From positions 72,727,751 to 72,791,750 of the forward strand of contig CM077596.1 of assembly GCA_039654915.1 (NCBI GenBank): a DNA stretch of 64,000 nt, read 5' to 3'. This DNA is from Aquilaria yunnanensis (lineage: Eukaryota > Streptophyta > Magnoliopsida > Malvales > Thymelaeaceae). Under the pieces are notes generated by a model, which ran no database searches, was not told the origin of the DNA, and saw only the letters and a program-made list of their open reading frames with translations. Below are positions 47,886 to 60,144 of this stretch, piece by piece (position 1 is the stretch's first letter; each line of letters starts with the position of its first letter). A program made the translations under genes and the position numbers.

Positions 47886-48905
47886 GAATAGTTGGCTAGT
47901 TATGTTTGACTTGAAATAACTATTGAGTTTGATATTTTATTTTTCTTTGGAATAAAAAAATTATGAGCGAACTTTAAATTGATCGAACTCAAGTCGAGCT
48001 TTGAGCTGTTCACTTAAAATCAAGGAAAAAAAAATTTAAAGCGAAGCCAAGCCGAGCCTAACAATAACTGAATTGAGCTTTATTCAATTGTTTAGCAAGC
48101 TTGAATTTTTGGTTCAGGCTTAGCTTGGTGATAATAATTCGAGCGAGTCAATAATGAACTTTAAACCAAACCTAACTCAAGACGAGATGAAGCTATAAGT
48201 TCATTTTTCACTCCTAGAAATTTTGAAGCGTTCATGAATGCAATTAAATAAACATGTTTGTTAACAAAATGAATAAATGCGCTAGCAAAGAACATAAATG
48301 AGTTATGGCCAATTCGTTTTAACTTAAGTCAATTGACTTATTTTTACTTTTATATTTTTTTACCTGAAAAAAAAATTCATTTAAAAGCCAATATTATGTA
48401 AATGTAATAATCCATTTAAAAGTAAAGTTTCATGATATTGTTAAATTTTTATGAAATTTTTTAATGCATTAAACTAGAAAAAATCATAAAAATTTTGTAA
48501 AATTACAAAAATTGTATTTTCAATGAATTATTACAACTACATAATACTGGATTTTAACTAAAATTAGTTCGGATAAAAATAAGTAAAAATAAAAATAAGT
48601 CATTTTGAAGTCAATTGACTTAAGTTAAAACGAATTGGGTTTAAAACAACGAAATGAATAAAAGCAAAATACTAGATATATTAAGAGGGAGGATCATGCG
48701 TGTAGATAAAGCATGTTAAATAATAAATAAGTGAATAACGAATGAACATATAAACAAATGAATGTAAATAAACAATAGCTAAGTTGTTTATGAATATAGA
48801 TTGTTCGTGTAAGTTCATTTAAATAAACAAACAAAAAGTTTTGAACATTTTCATTCATTTAATTAAATAAACAAACATAAATGAATTCTCATTGTTAAAT
48901 CCTAC
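47886..48905. mobile_element. hAT-like remnants (GAGCTCGAGC-type and GTTCGTTTA-type), split by a MITE
   Basis: 47886-48217 has TCGAGCTTTGAGCT, GAGCGAGTC and GCCGAGCC phrases and ends CACTCCTA, the inverse of the TAGGAGTG hAT start. 48218-48905 is AT-rich with AAATAAACA and GTTCATTT phrases, like the window's end (63400-63960). Boundaries are uncertain. Confidence 0.4.
48309..48638. mobile_element. MITE with CCAATTCGTTTTAACTTAAG termini
   Basis: The first about 40 bp (CCAATTCGTTTTAACTTAAG then TCAATTGACTTA) are exactly inverted at the right end (TAAGTCAATTG... CGAATTGG), apart from a short insert. It splits an older AT-rich remnant. Related to the MITE at 5348-5850. Confidence 0.8.
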
Positions 48906-49246
48906 ATGACTTGATACAAAAATTACTTGTACCTTTATAATATAGTGAAGTTTCATTACTTATTACCAATTGATTTTAAGTTGAATGCTTTAACGTGATA
49001 TTAGAGCTTAAATTTTACCTTGTAAATCTGTTTTAACTCTATTATTTGTTACCTAATTACATACGATTCTGGAGTTTGAATTGCTTCTTCTTTCTTTTGC
49101 ATTTTTTTCTTGTATTTAGAATCAACTATACAATGCTACAAGGTAGAAGGAAGTATCTATATTATAGGGATAGGTGCCTGACAAACATTTGAGATTTTGA
49201 AAGGCAACTAAGATAACATTCAAGGCATTCTGCGGAACTGGAAGAG
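48906..49246. other. Intergenic, no recognisable gene
   Basis: Nothing recognisable. Confidence 0.6.
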
Positions 49247-49849
49247 AGCTATTGTCATTATGCTAGTAATGTAGTGACATAGAACAAATTTTTTTTTGCA
49301 TGCAATTGCTCGACTAAAGTGTTTATCAGGGTTAATTACATATGTGGCTTCCTAATATTTTATTATTATTCTATTTTGGACCATAACCTTAAAACCTTGT
49401 ATGAGAGGTCCTTATCCTCAATTTGTTATTCTATTTTAGACTCTTACGGACAGAAAATGTTAAAAATGATGGAACTGGCTATATGGCATGCCAGTATGGG
49501 TGATTTGCCACTGTCGCATAATAATCAACTACCGACACACCGGGTTTAGTGTCCCCAAAGCTATTGTCATTATGCTAGTAATGTAGTGACATAGAACAAA
49601 TTTTTTTTTGCATGCAATTGCTCGACTAAAGTGTTTATCATGGTTAATTACATATGTGGCTTTCTAATATTTTATTATTATTCTATTTTGGACCATAACC
49701 TTAAAACCTTGTATGAGAGGTCCTTATCCTCAATTTGTTATTCTATTTTAGACTCTTACGGACAGAAAATGTTAAAAATGATGGAACTGGCTATATGGCA
49801 TGCCAGTATGGGTGATTTGCCACTGTGGCATAATAATAAACTATTGGCG
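49247..49849. repeat. 312-bp tandem duplication covering the left end of a Mutator-like element
   Basis: 49247-49537 and 49559-49849 match almost completely (offset 312). Each contains about 80 bp of flank, the GTGTTTATC target copy and the element's roughly 200-bp left inverted repeat. Differences are few (for example CAGGGTT against CATGGTT at the terminus). Confidence 0.92.
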
Positions 49850-50679
49850 ATGACATGGAAATGAAGAAAACTAATAAAAAAAAAGAAAATAATAAAAAGG
49901 AAAACAATAATCGTCGGTAGCCTTACACCACCTCCGTTCACAAATCTCTGACAGATTTCCACCTATTCTGTTCGTGAATATCCTATCGTGGCCCTTCCTC
50001 CGCCACGTTGCCCTACCCTACATCTACACCTCCTCCATTCGTACCCAAGCTCAGACTCAAAATCATGAAATCACAATAGAAGCCAAATTGTAAAGTCCCA
50101 ACATAAGCTAAATTGTGACATTGCCAATAAATAGAACAGCAAAAGAGGAAGATTGGAGTGGGGGAAAATGAATTAAGGAGGGCAAACAAATCAACGGATG
50201 ACAAGAGGGTGAACAAAAAGAGCAGATGGCAGCAGATTTGACAAGGGACAGCAATGGTGAGGGGTTGCATAGGAAAGATGGTGTGGCTTACGACAAAGTA
50301 GGAAAGGCAGGCTAGGACCGTCTGCGACGCCAGGGCTAGTGGCTGGAATGGCGTCGGGTAGGGGGAGCAGCTGTCCAGGGGTGGCATCAACAGTTGAGGA
50401 AAAGTTAGGGTTTTGAAAGAGGGAAGTGAAAAATTAGGGACCTAGGTTGCTATTTTTCTTTTTATATTTTTCTTCCTTTTCCACATCAGTACCACTATGA
50501 TAAATTATCCATGCTAGCATCTCATGTGGCTAGTTTTGTTAATTTTAACACTTTTCATCATTCAAAGATCTAAAATATAACAAAAAATTGAAGTTAAGGA
50601 TCTCCCATGTAAATTTTTTAGGTTAGGATTCAAAATAGGATAATAATAAAAGATTATGGCTCACAGATGCAATTAACCT
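49640..50679. mobile_element. Mutator-like non-autonomous element with about 200-bp inverted repeats
   Basis: The left inverted repeat (GGTTAATTACATATGTGGC... to GCCACTGTGGCAT) matches the inverse of about 50475-50679 (GGTTAATTGCATCTGTGAGCC). The flanking nonamers are GTGTTTATC (49631-49639) and GTATTTATC (50680-50688), 8 of 9 identical and 9 bp long as expected for Mutator. The interior has no transposase; a minus-strand frame at 50013-50390 is proline- and leucine-rich without a domain. Confidence 0.82.
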
Positions 50680-50688
50680 GTATTTATC

Positions 50689-53600
50689 AATTAGGTATTC
50701 TCCTTTGTCTTGGGTCTAGTGTTTTTTTACACTTTACATAGGTTTTTTCCTTTTTTAGGGGGGGAAGGGGTGGAGGGCGTGAACTGAACGTTTTTCTTTG
50801 TGTTTTGTTTGTCTCTTTTCATAAACTTTTTGTAGCCTAAATGTTTAAAAAACATAAATTTTTTTATTGATTTTAGATATTTATTTTGAGATGAAATATA
50901 TTTTTGTACAATTTTTAAATGAAATATAAAAGCTTGAAATAAATAGACAATAGCAATGTAAGAGAGGAACAATAAACTTGTAAGAAACAATAAGAATGCA
51001 TTTAATGGAACATATTTATTGACAACAATAAGAAATTAAGACGGAACAAGAAGATGCAAATAAGAGAATAAAGAGAACTTGCAAAGGAACAACTAGCATT
51101 TAAGGAGAATAATATCTATATCTATATATATCTATATATAGGAGAAACCTAGATAGGAGATGACGAGCATTTATTTCAGGCATTTATAAAATGTTGAAAA
51201 TTTTTAGGCTTTAAAGGAATACAGTAATAAAGTTTAGGGCTTCTTTTGGTACTTCATTCTTTAATAAATAAGTTTATAAATAATTATAAAATAGTCATCT
51301 AACTTTAATCTAGGATACATTAATAGCCATTCACTCTAGTTATTGTCACTTTTGTACCTATTATACATATGTATCCATACATCAAATCCAAAAGTTGAAT
51401 AATTACTACTATTACTTTGACACATTTAGTAGTTATTGAATTGTCATTAATTTACCAGTTTTTTTTAGCATTTAGTGATGATTTAAAATTTAATTATTTT
51501 TTAAGGCACTGGTTTAATCAAATCCTGCAATTAATTGTATATTTATATTGGTATTCATGTTGTAACTATTGCTCAAATAGAATATCTTGTAATGTAGAAA
51601 GCCATTTAGAGATTGTAACCTACAAATTTAAGTTCATAATCAAGATAAACAGAATTGTAATATACAAATTTAAGTATCAATTCTCACTAATAAACAAGCC
51701 ATTATTTGTATTGATGCTATATTCTTGATTTAAAGTGAGCATGACCATATATTGGACTGTCCAATCTCTCTAATTCATACCTAATTAACCCACCAATTGT
51801 TGCCACAATATCATTCTAGCTAGAGACGAGAATCATGTGTAATTTATTTAAAGCCAATGTTATATAGGATAATATACATGAAGCTTGACCATTAGAGCCC
51901 TTGTCTATAAGGCTTTCTAGAAGCCAATCAACTAGCACACACATGTGCAAGGCTTTGCACTTTTCTATATATGTTCGTCAGTTTTGACTTTACTGAAAAT
52001 ATGTGTAATGAAAATTTATTGTTTTTGTTCTTCACATTTTCTTAAAAAGGTGGAAACACTTGTTAACACTCAATTGTAGTAGCTAAGATTTTGGGTTTAA
52101 TTTGATTAAGCCAAAAAATGAAGTTTTAGAAATTTTAAAATGGGCAAAAAGTATCTATATAGTCATGATTGTTCAATAATGTATTTTATATATGTTTCTA
52201 AAGCCTATTGCTTTGTAGTTGATTTTATATCTAATATATAAGTATTAGCAATTCACGAAGCTTTGTGATTGATAGCCGGACATTATGATCTGAGTATATC
52301 TAAGCTATGGATTAAGGTTTCAGGTTTTGTTGTCACTGGTGGTTTACTTCTGCTTCTTATTTTCTTCTTTATTCTTCATTCTTTTTCTTTCTTCTTCTGC
52401 TTTTTAAGTACAGAAAATGTTTTAATTTTCTTAAGCGTGTTATTTTTGCTCTTATATTTTAATTTTTCTTTTTGTTTTCATATATTAGTAATATATATTG
52501 CTAACTTCTATGACAAATTTGTTAATGTTTTATTACTTTTCTTTCCTTGAATTTAAATGATTGGCTGGTTAGTTCAATACATTTTTAGCAAATTTCTCAT
52601 AGTAACACAATCAATTGGGCTTTTTCCGCTCAAAATTTTAATGCATAATTGGTTTTTAATTTCCCAACAGTTTCTATATTTCGAGATTAGTTGATGTCAG
52701 TTTGGTGATAAACTCCAAGAATAAAAAGAAATGAGAAATCAATACATAATAATTTTAGTAAAAAATAATATATTAAAGAATATTTTAGTTGCTAGACGAG
52801 TAGTTTCAATTATTCTTAACCTAAATAACTATGAAATAAAAAAATATATTTAGGATTCCAAAAGAACCTAATAAAGATTTGGAAGGAAATCGAGACATAC
52901 AAAAAAGGGGAGATGTTGTTAATATTTTAGTCTTTAACCACATAAACATATGCACCTGTGCAAGCATGCCATGAATTAAAATTTATTTATGATTATAATT
53001 TGTTATGCCATCTATGTCATACTAGAGAATTTTTAAAATTTTAATTTTTATACATTTTAGTAATTAAATTTAAATTATATTTTTCTTAGTGTAATAATAC
53101 ACTTAGTTGCTTATGAACGTTTTGGTGATATAGAATTAAATAGAAACAATCTCTTTTTTTTTTTTTTTTTATGTTTATTAGCTTTTATTTCCTACCTAAT
53201 GTCTTCTAAATGTTTTATTATCTGTGTTTCAAGAAGTTTGCATTTACTTCCCAGTGGCTATATTTTATCTTTATAGGTTTTTATGGTCTCAATCTTAAGT
53301 GTATGCACATACATACAAACATATATACATTATATACATGCATACATATAATTTAAAAGCTAATATCCAATATTTACCTCATGATCATTTTACTAACTTT
53401 TAAACATAATTATGTTATTATAAGTGTTTATATCCTCATCTTATAAAAAGATATCTATTATGGAACAATATTAAAAATACATGAAGAGAGGAACAACAAG
53501 AAAGCAAGAGAATAATAAGATGTATCGCATAAGTCTGACATACCATATAGTTACTCTTCATTATATAATCAATTTAAATGTATCAAAACACAACATATTG

Positions 53601-54600
53601 CTTAAGGGGCAATTTGTTTTGCATTCAAATTACTGTATTATTGTGGATTATTCTTATATAAATGATTATTTCCTAAATTTTCAATTTATTAAATACTTAC
53701 ACTTTAAGAAGTGTAAGAAATAAATTTAAAATAATTTTTATAAAATTAAATATTTTTAATTAATTTTTAAGTTATCCAACATAAAAAAATAAAATCAATA
53801 AAAAATATTTACTTGTTGACAAAAATATTCTAAAATCAGTTGTAAACTCCATAAAGTGTAAGATTTCAATAAATTAATAATTTAGATAAATAATTAATTT
53901 ATATAATAATAATAATAATAATAATAATACCAAGGAAATCAAATGATTTAGCTTATTTATTAAATTAATTTTATAGTAAAGGATATATATTATTTGTTTG
54001 GAAAAGAGAAAGAGGTTTAAACCAAAACTACATGATTAAATTGTCCGTGATTACAAAGAAGGGTAAGGCTAAAGGTAAAAGAGAGAAATTTTCTTACAAC
54101 TCTTAAAAACAATAAAAAATATTTTACTAGCCACTCCTGAACTTAAGTTGATATTATAATTATATTGAGGTTTAAAAATCCACACTTTTTTTTCTTTTTT
54201 AATATTTTTTGACATAAATTTCTTAAATTCTAAGTTAAACTATTTGGTAATTGTTTATCAGTCATTTCACTTTATCCAATATTTTTTTTTATTAATGTGC
54301 ATTTTAAATTATTAGTTTTTCTCTCTATAAATGAAAAATAATTTTTTTAAAAATATTAATTGGCTGTTTAAATTATGATTTCAGGAATGTGAAAGAATAA
54401 TAAAGGGAGACTGTAAATTTCCAAGTCTTAGGAGTGTAATTGTATTATGAATCCAAATCTTAGCAGCGAGGCCTCCATTTCTTGGTTTGGGTTAACTGCA
54501 AAATACACTTAATTTTATGAAGGCTCAGACTTACGTGCGCCCTGTGTATGAGTGTGCCCAGATACACTTTACTACTTATATAATATTTGTCGAAGCCACG
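50689..54600. other. Long gene-free AT-rich interval
   Basis: Roughly 3.9 kb without a convincing gene on either strand. It contains T-rich tracts (53152-53170), a short (AAT)n run (53909-53929) and hydrophobic open frames caused by T-richness (52269-52550). No intact transposon was identified. Confidence 0.6.
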
Positions 54601-54607
54601 CAAAATT

Positions 54608-54690
54608 CTAGGTTTGGCGGAATGGTAAAAGGGCGCGAGCAGTTGGCTAGGTAGGGGCGTTCGACTCCCAGCAATCCCCCCTCCTCCTTT
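54608..54690 (+). mobile_element. tRNA-derived SINE-like head or tRNA pseudogene
   Basis: TGGCGGAATGG (54615-54625) fits the Pol III A box and CGTTCGACTCC (54658-54668) fits the B box. Their starts are 43 nt apart, as in tRNA genes. The acceptor stem does not pair, so this is not a functional tRNA. A pyrimidine-rich tail follows. It may be the 5' head of a SINE; the other end was not found. Confidence 0.5.
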
Positions 54691-54699
54691 TGTTTTCCC

Positions 54700-56560
54700 T
54701 TCTTGTCTACTGTTTGAACTTTTTTTTTTTAAGCTAATGTTTGCACTTGATTTTCCGTTTTTCCCCCATCTTCTTTTTCTGCTTTTTCTTTTCCACATTT
54801 TTCCTTTCTTTCGTTTTTCTTAAATTTTCTTTTTTTGTTCTCAACTTCATTTTTGCTTTTGCTTTTTCCTTTTCCTTTTTTCTCTGAATCTTTGGTTTCA
54901 TGTTTCTATTGTTCCAGTTTTATTTTGTGTATTATTTTATTATTTTCATTTTTATTCTATTTTTTCAATTTTATTTTTCTAATTTTATTTTTTCTTTTAA
55001 TTATGAGCAAAGAAGATATAGTTCAAGAAAAATTAAAAAAAAACCATAAAACAATAAGAACATATGTAGTTTTATTTATTTATTTATCAATTTTTATTTG
55101 TTCTTTTATTTATTATTATTTATTCTTTTATTAGTTTTATTTATTTTTTTATCAGCTCTTAAAAGAACAAATTGATAAAATTAAAAGAACATATTGATAA
55201 CATTAAAATAAAAAATATTTTTATTCTTTCTTAGTTTATATATATATTTTTTATCAGTTATAGCTAATCTTTTATTGGTTTTTATTTATTCTTTTATCAG
55301 TTTTATTTTCAATTTTAACTATTAGTTTGTTTTGAGTTTATTCCTTGTTTTTTTTTATTTTTTTCAATTTGTCCACCTTTTCTTTCTAGTTTTGATTCAT
55401 TTTTTATTTTTTATAGGAACCAAAAAGAACAAATAATAATCAATAAAAAACATATGGGAATAGAAAAGGAACATATGCTATTTTCTTAGAAAATAATTGA
55501 ACAAGAAGATGAGTAACTAAAAAAGATAGATTTATGAAAGAATAAACAACAATGCATAGAAGAACATATATGAAAAATAAAAATAATAGAAACGAAAGAA
55601 CATATAAGAATTGGATAAGAATAATGTTGTTAAAGAACAACTAACAATGCATAAAAGAACATGGAGGAATTAAAAAAGAACATAAATAAAAGAATATATA
55701 AGAACTGAAAAAGAACAAATTCATAATGAATGAGAAAAAAATTAATTTTATTTTTTTGTAATTTTACCTATTTTTTTTATCAGTTCTCATTTGTTCTTTC
55801 ACTATATTTGTTTGTTTTTTTATCTGTTTTATCTATTTTTTTAACTATTCTTAATTTTTTTTATCTATTCTTCTTCATTTTTTTATAAGATTTGTTTGTT
55901 CTTTGTATCAATTTTGTATATTCTTTTACCAAATTTATCTATTTTTTATCAATCCTTGTTTGTTCTTTTATCAAACTTATCTGTGCTTTTATTAGTTTTT
56001 ATTTGCTCTTTTATTAGTTTTATCCGTTATTTTGTTTGTTTTTATTTTTTCTTTTATCAGTTCTTATTCATTTTTTCATAAGATTTATCTACACATTTTA
56101 TCTGTTATTTTATCAATTATTATTTGTTCTTTTTATCAATTTTGTATGTTCTTTTATCAGATTTATTTATTCTTTTATCAATTCTTGTTTGTTCTTTTAT
56201 CAAAACTTATATGTGCTTTTATCAATTCTTATTTATTTTTTTATCAATTTTATCTATTTTTTTATCAGTTGCTATTTATTTTTTTATCAATTTTATTTAT
56301 TCTTTTATCATTTATTATTTATTTTTTATCAAATTTATTTTTTATGTTATCTATTTCTATTTGTACATTTATAATTGTATCTATTCTTTTTGGAAATTTC
56401 AGTAAACTATTTATATTTTATTCTTTTCTTATTATTTGTTTGTTCTTTTATGAGTATTTGTTAGTTTTTTTGGGAGAAATTGATTGTTCTTTTATTAGTA
56501 ACAATTTATTATTTTTGAGAAATTATATGTTCTTTTACGAGTAATTATTTCTTCTTTTAG
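54700..56560. repeat. T-rich repeat block with TTCTTTTATCAATT units and an inverted middle
   Basis: Plus-strand units such as TTGTTCTTTTATCAATTTT recur from about 55080 to 56540. Between about 55385 and 55740, and again at 55157-55203, the complementary form (AAAAGAACATA, AACAAATTGATAAAA) appears, so large parts can fold back. Long hydrophobic open frames here are composition artefacts. Confidence 0.7.
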
Positions 56561-56957
56561 GCAACTAACTATTTATTTTTTATTCATTTCAAAATTTGAA
56601 AACAAAAATGAAGAGAAAAAATAAATTTTTTAAAAAAAGAATAATATAAGTAATAAAAAATGGAGTAGGACTAAGAAGAAAAAGTGCATAAATTAGGAAA
56701 CAAAAAATAAAAAAACTGAAAATAAAAACAACAGACAAAATTGGAAGGAATGCAAGAAAAAATGAAAATATATGAAAAGGAAATACGAAAATGTAAGGTA
56801 AACGAAAAAAAATTAGGGGAAGTGAAAAAGAAAACCTAAAAGGAAAAAATATATATATAACGAAAATATAAAATCGGAGTGGAGGTCTAAAGATAAGGAA
56901 AAAAAAAAAGACGGAAAAGAAAACAAGAATGTAAAGTTGGAGTAGAGGTCTTGAGAC

Positions 56958-57850
56958 TAGAGGTGTTCATTGGGCCGGTCCTGACACGGCCCAGCTCCGG
57001 ACCGGCTCGCTTGGAGCACAGCATAGGCTCGGTCAAGACCGGCATGGCACGGGCCCGTCAGAAGACCGGCTGCATGTGGGCCGTTTATGGGCCTGGAGGA
57101 GGGGGGGAGTGACGTGGGCTCGGCACGGTCCAGGAGGCGCTTGGGCCCAGCACGGCGGCGGCGCGCAACGGTCGCCTCCCAACGTTCCGAAAAAATTTTA
57201 AAAAAGGGAAAATGACAACTTCAGTCCCTGTAACGGCTCCCAGCCCTTTTTTGACCCCGGAAATTACATTTTTTCCCTCTTCAACAACTATTTTGTAAGG
57301 TTTTTTAGGCAAAAAAAAAAAAAAAAATGGCCTTCCCCTATAAATAGGGAAGCCATTTCCACCATTTCTTCACACCAATCTTAACAATCTCTCATTCTCT
57401 ATTACTATATTCTCTCATTTCTTTGAAGCACTCAATATTATTTTCTTAATTCTCAATCAATTCTCAATTACTTTCAAGGCTCGTGATCTGCTCAATTTTT
57501 CGTCCACAAATGACATCAAGAGGAAAGGGAAATGCCTCAAGCTCTTCATCCCGCACCGATTTGAGGTCATTTTTCCGTGGTCTTTCCCGACCAGCGACCT
57601 GTGGGACTCATATCCAACAAACTAACGATGACGAGCAATTCGATATAAGTCAATACGACTTGGGCCTCGACAATCAACTTTCTGATGACGACGTTGAGTA
57701 GGTGGAGCCCACGGCAGCAAGGAATGTTGGTGGAGGAGATGGTTCTGAACAAACCCCGACAAGCCCCATGTTGCCCAATCCAAAATTTAGTCTTCGGTGT
57801 CTAGCAAATGGTATAAGACTCTACTAGCGTGGGGCAAAATGAACATTTTC
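56958..57850 (+). mobile_element. Truncated hAT (Ac-like) transposon, 5' part
   Basis: Starts TAGAGGTGTTCATTGGGCCG, the usual start of Ac-like plant hATs, followed by CGG/GGCC-rich subterminal repeats, a TATAAATAG box near 57339 and the transposase start. The 3' part and right terminus are missing. Similarity to the family fades near 57850. Confidence 0.7.
57510..57701 (+). pseudogene. N-terminus of hAT transposase, truncated
   Basis: MTSRGKGNASSSSSRTDLRS is followed by an acidic NDDEQFDISQYDLG stretch. This is the low-complexity, acidic N-terminus typical of Ac-like transposases before the BED finger. The frame stops at TAG (57699-57701), although similar codons follow (GGGDGSEQTPTSPMLPNP). 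No BED finger or catalytic domain remains. Confidence 0.6.
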
Positions 57851-59863
57851 AAAATTTTCAAGGATGACGTATGGAATAAGCTGAGTGTACATAATACTAA
57901 CTCTTTTATGAATACATAAGAAATACAATGGATATCATGGACATATGTTTAATTAGACATAATAGGTAATTTTATAATTTTACCCTAAAATTAAAAGAGT
58001 TATGTTTCTCTCATCGCTGTTTCCTTCTACTCCTTTCATTTCGTAATTGCCACCGACCAACCGCTCATCGATGTCTAGTCACCGGCTAACAGCCTTCGAT
58101 CTTTCGCTGCTCTTCGATCTCTCTCCCCTGCTCTTCAATCTCTTTCACCACTTTTCGATCTCTCTCCCCTACTTTTTGATCTCTCTCGCCACTTTTCGGT
58201 CTATCTTCGCTAGCTCTTCAATCTTCGATTTCTCATTTTGAGCCGATCCGATCTCTATTCTCCATGGGCTTATTGATCTCTGATTCACTTCGAGCTGCTC
58301 TAATCTCTGCTCTCCGTTGGCTTGCTGATCTTCGCTGATAACTTCAACTCCAATGGTTCTCAATCTCCAATCTCCGCTCCAATTGAATCTCTGCTTCGTC
58401 GCTTTGTCCAAAGATACCCGCCACCGCCAAGTCATGACTCTACTTTGTCTCATAATTTGGTTTGTTTGAGTGCCGATTGGTGTTTGGCGAATTTCTTAAT
58501 TGGTTTAGGTTTTCGTTTTCCACTAACTTAATTTTTTTTTCACTTTTAATTTGCCAAACAAAGCATATTCACTTAAATTTTTTACTTCTGTTAAGAAACT
58601 TTTACTATTTCATTGAGACATTTTACCTTAATTTTTTTAGAATTTTTAAATTTAAAAATAATAGATTTTCTACATTTTTAAATATTTATTTAAACACTTT
58701 TTTATTATTTGCATATTGCTTTAGATATTTTTTAATTTTTATTTAGATACTTTTATATATTTATTCAAACATTTTTTATTGTTTCAAATAATTATTTTTA
58801 AAGAGAATAAATTGTTTATATATTGGCTTAGATACTTTTAAATATTTATTTAGACAATTTTCAATATCCAGCTAGACACTTTCTCATTGTTTTGGACACT
58901 TTTTACTTTCTGATAATAATAAACTATTTGTAAATTAATTTAGACATTTTTAATATTATTTTCAGATATATTTGTTTGTTTCTTCAGACACTTTTGCTTA
59001 TTATTTTGGCAGAGAACAAATAGTTTGTATGTTAAATATTTTGCATACTTGTTTACATACTTTCCCTAATTTCTTTAGACACTTTACATTTTTGTCTTTA
59101 ACACTTATGCAGATGAGAGAAATGACAGAAGATCTAGTGGTGATGGCAGCAGCGGCGTTAGTGGCAATGGCAGGATTGAAGATAAGATTTTTAAAGGGAG
59201 AGAGAGATTTTTGGTAAGGGACAATTTTATCAATTGCTTTTAATGAAAGTAACTTATATATAGAAAATTAAGAGTGGATTAGTATGTCCATACTAATCTA
59301 ATTAGACATACGTGCATAATATAATAACTATATAAAAAAACCATAAAAAGGTGCAACTGAGGAAAATTACGTTTTAGTCCCCATTGAGCTATTGAAAATT
59401 CAGTCGCGTCATTCTAGCAGTCAAATGAATAAAACAGTGACAAGCGTTTGGTTTATGTTATATATAGACCACCAAAAAAAAAACAGAAGACAAAAAATAA
59501 TATTCCGGCCCTCATTATCACAGATTATAATTAGTTCCAAACACATATATATGTCAAGGAACATTGGAGTAAGCCTGAGCTTTTAAACCAACTTATTGTC
59601 GAAACTTTTATTTAAATTGCATTTGAATGAACATCAATCGAACAGGCTAATTAAAATACATGCCTTAGTAATCAGCTGTTCGCAGAAGAGATGAAAAAAA
59701 ATAAAAAATTCTACAGCAGCATATGAAACAAAACAATCTTATGAGAAATTAAAAAAAGGTATGCACTTTATATACCATAAACTATGAAACACAAGCTAAA
59801 CTGCCAGTTTTGCAGCTGTTCACGAACCCTGTCTGCAGCCATGATAATGAGCAGTACTACTCT
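57851..59863. other. Gene-free interval, possibly another non-autonomous element
   Basis: TAATTAGACATA-type blocks near 57950 and 59300 and reiterated CTTCGATCTCTCTCCCCT phrases (58095-58200) suggest a decayed element. No intact gene. The segment at 59240-59860 includes the 3' flank of the peptide gene. Confidence 0.4.
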
Positions 59864-60073
59864 TCACCGGCGGCGGCGGCAGTTGCCGGAGCCTCTTCCA
59901 GGGATGTAGGTGCAGGGGTTGGAACCAGAGGGTGGCACAGGACCGCGAAGTGACTGAATGACCAGATCATTGCTCTGCAGCGGTCGCATTGCCCCAAGTT
60001 GAAGAAGGCAGCCCAACACAATGCAAAAAACCATCAAGACTCTGCACCCCTTATGAAAGGAACCGAAAGCCAT
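59864..60073 (-). CDS. CTNIP/SCREW-type secreted phytocytokine precursor
   Basis: 69 residues. Residues 1-28 form a signal peptide: basic start (GSFHKGCR), hydrophobic core VLMVFCIVLGCLLQLGA. The mature part ends PVPPSGSNPCTYIPGRGSGN then CRRRR, with two cysteines (C54, C65) in the CTxIPGxGxGxC arrangement of CTNIP/SCREW peptides. These secreted ligands are perceived by the receptor kinase HSL3/NUT and act in immunity and water-loss control, probably with a disulfide bond. Here the usual asparagine of C-T-N-I-P is tyrosine. Length, single exon and terminal position of the motif fit the family. A TATA box lies 59-67 nt upstream of the ATG, and three TTGACT W-box-type sequences lie within 600 bp upstream, in keeping with defence induction. 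The family call rests on this motif alone. Confidence 0.78.
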   Translation of the reverse strand: MAFGSFHKGCRVLMVFCIVLGCLLQLGAMRPLQSNDLVIQSLRGPVPPSGSNPCTYIPGRGSGNCRRRR

Positions 60074-60131
60074 TTTTTGTCGACTAAAATTAGGGCAAAA
60101 AGGTTTGGATCAAAGCCTGCCACTGTTAGTT

Positions 60132-60144
60132 CTTTATATATAAT
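60132..60144 (-). promoter_or_regulatory. TATA box of the CTNIP-like gene
   Basis: The minus strand reads ATTATATATAAAG, ending 59 nt upstream of the ATG. Upstream TTGACT W-box cores lie at 60254-60259, 60299-60304 and 60640-60645. Confidence 0.6.

Noticed and set aside
50013..50390. 125-codon minus-strand frame inside the Mutator-like element
   Set aside because: No transposase or host-gene domain recognised; may be captured filler but cannot be supported.
55896..56544. Hydrophobic membrane-protein-like frames
   Set aside because: Phe/Leu/Ile/Tyr-rich frames result from T-rich repeats, and several frames of the same strand are open at once.
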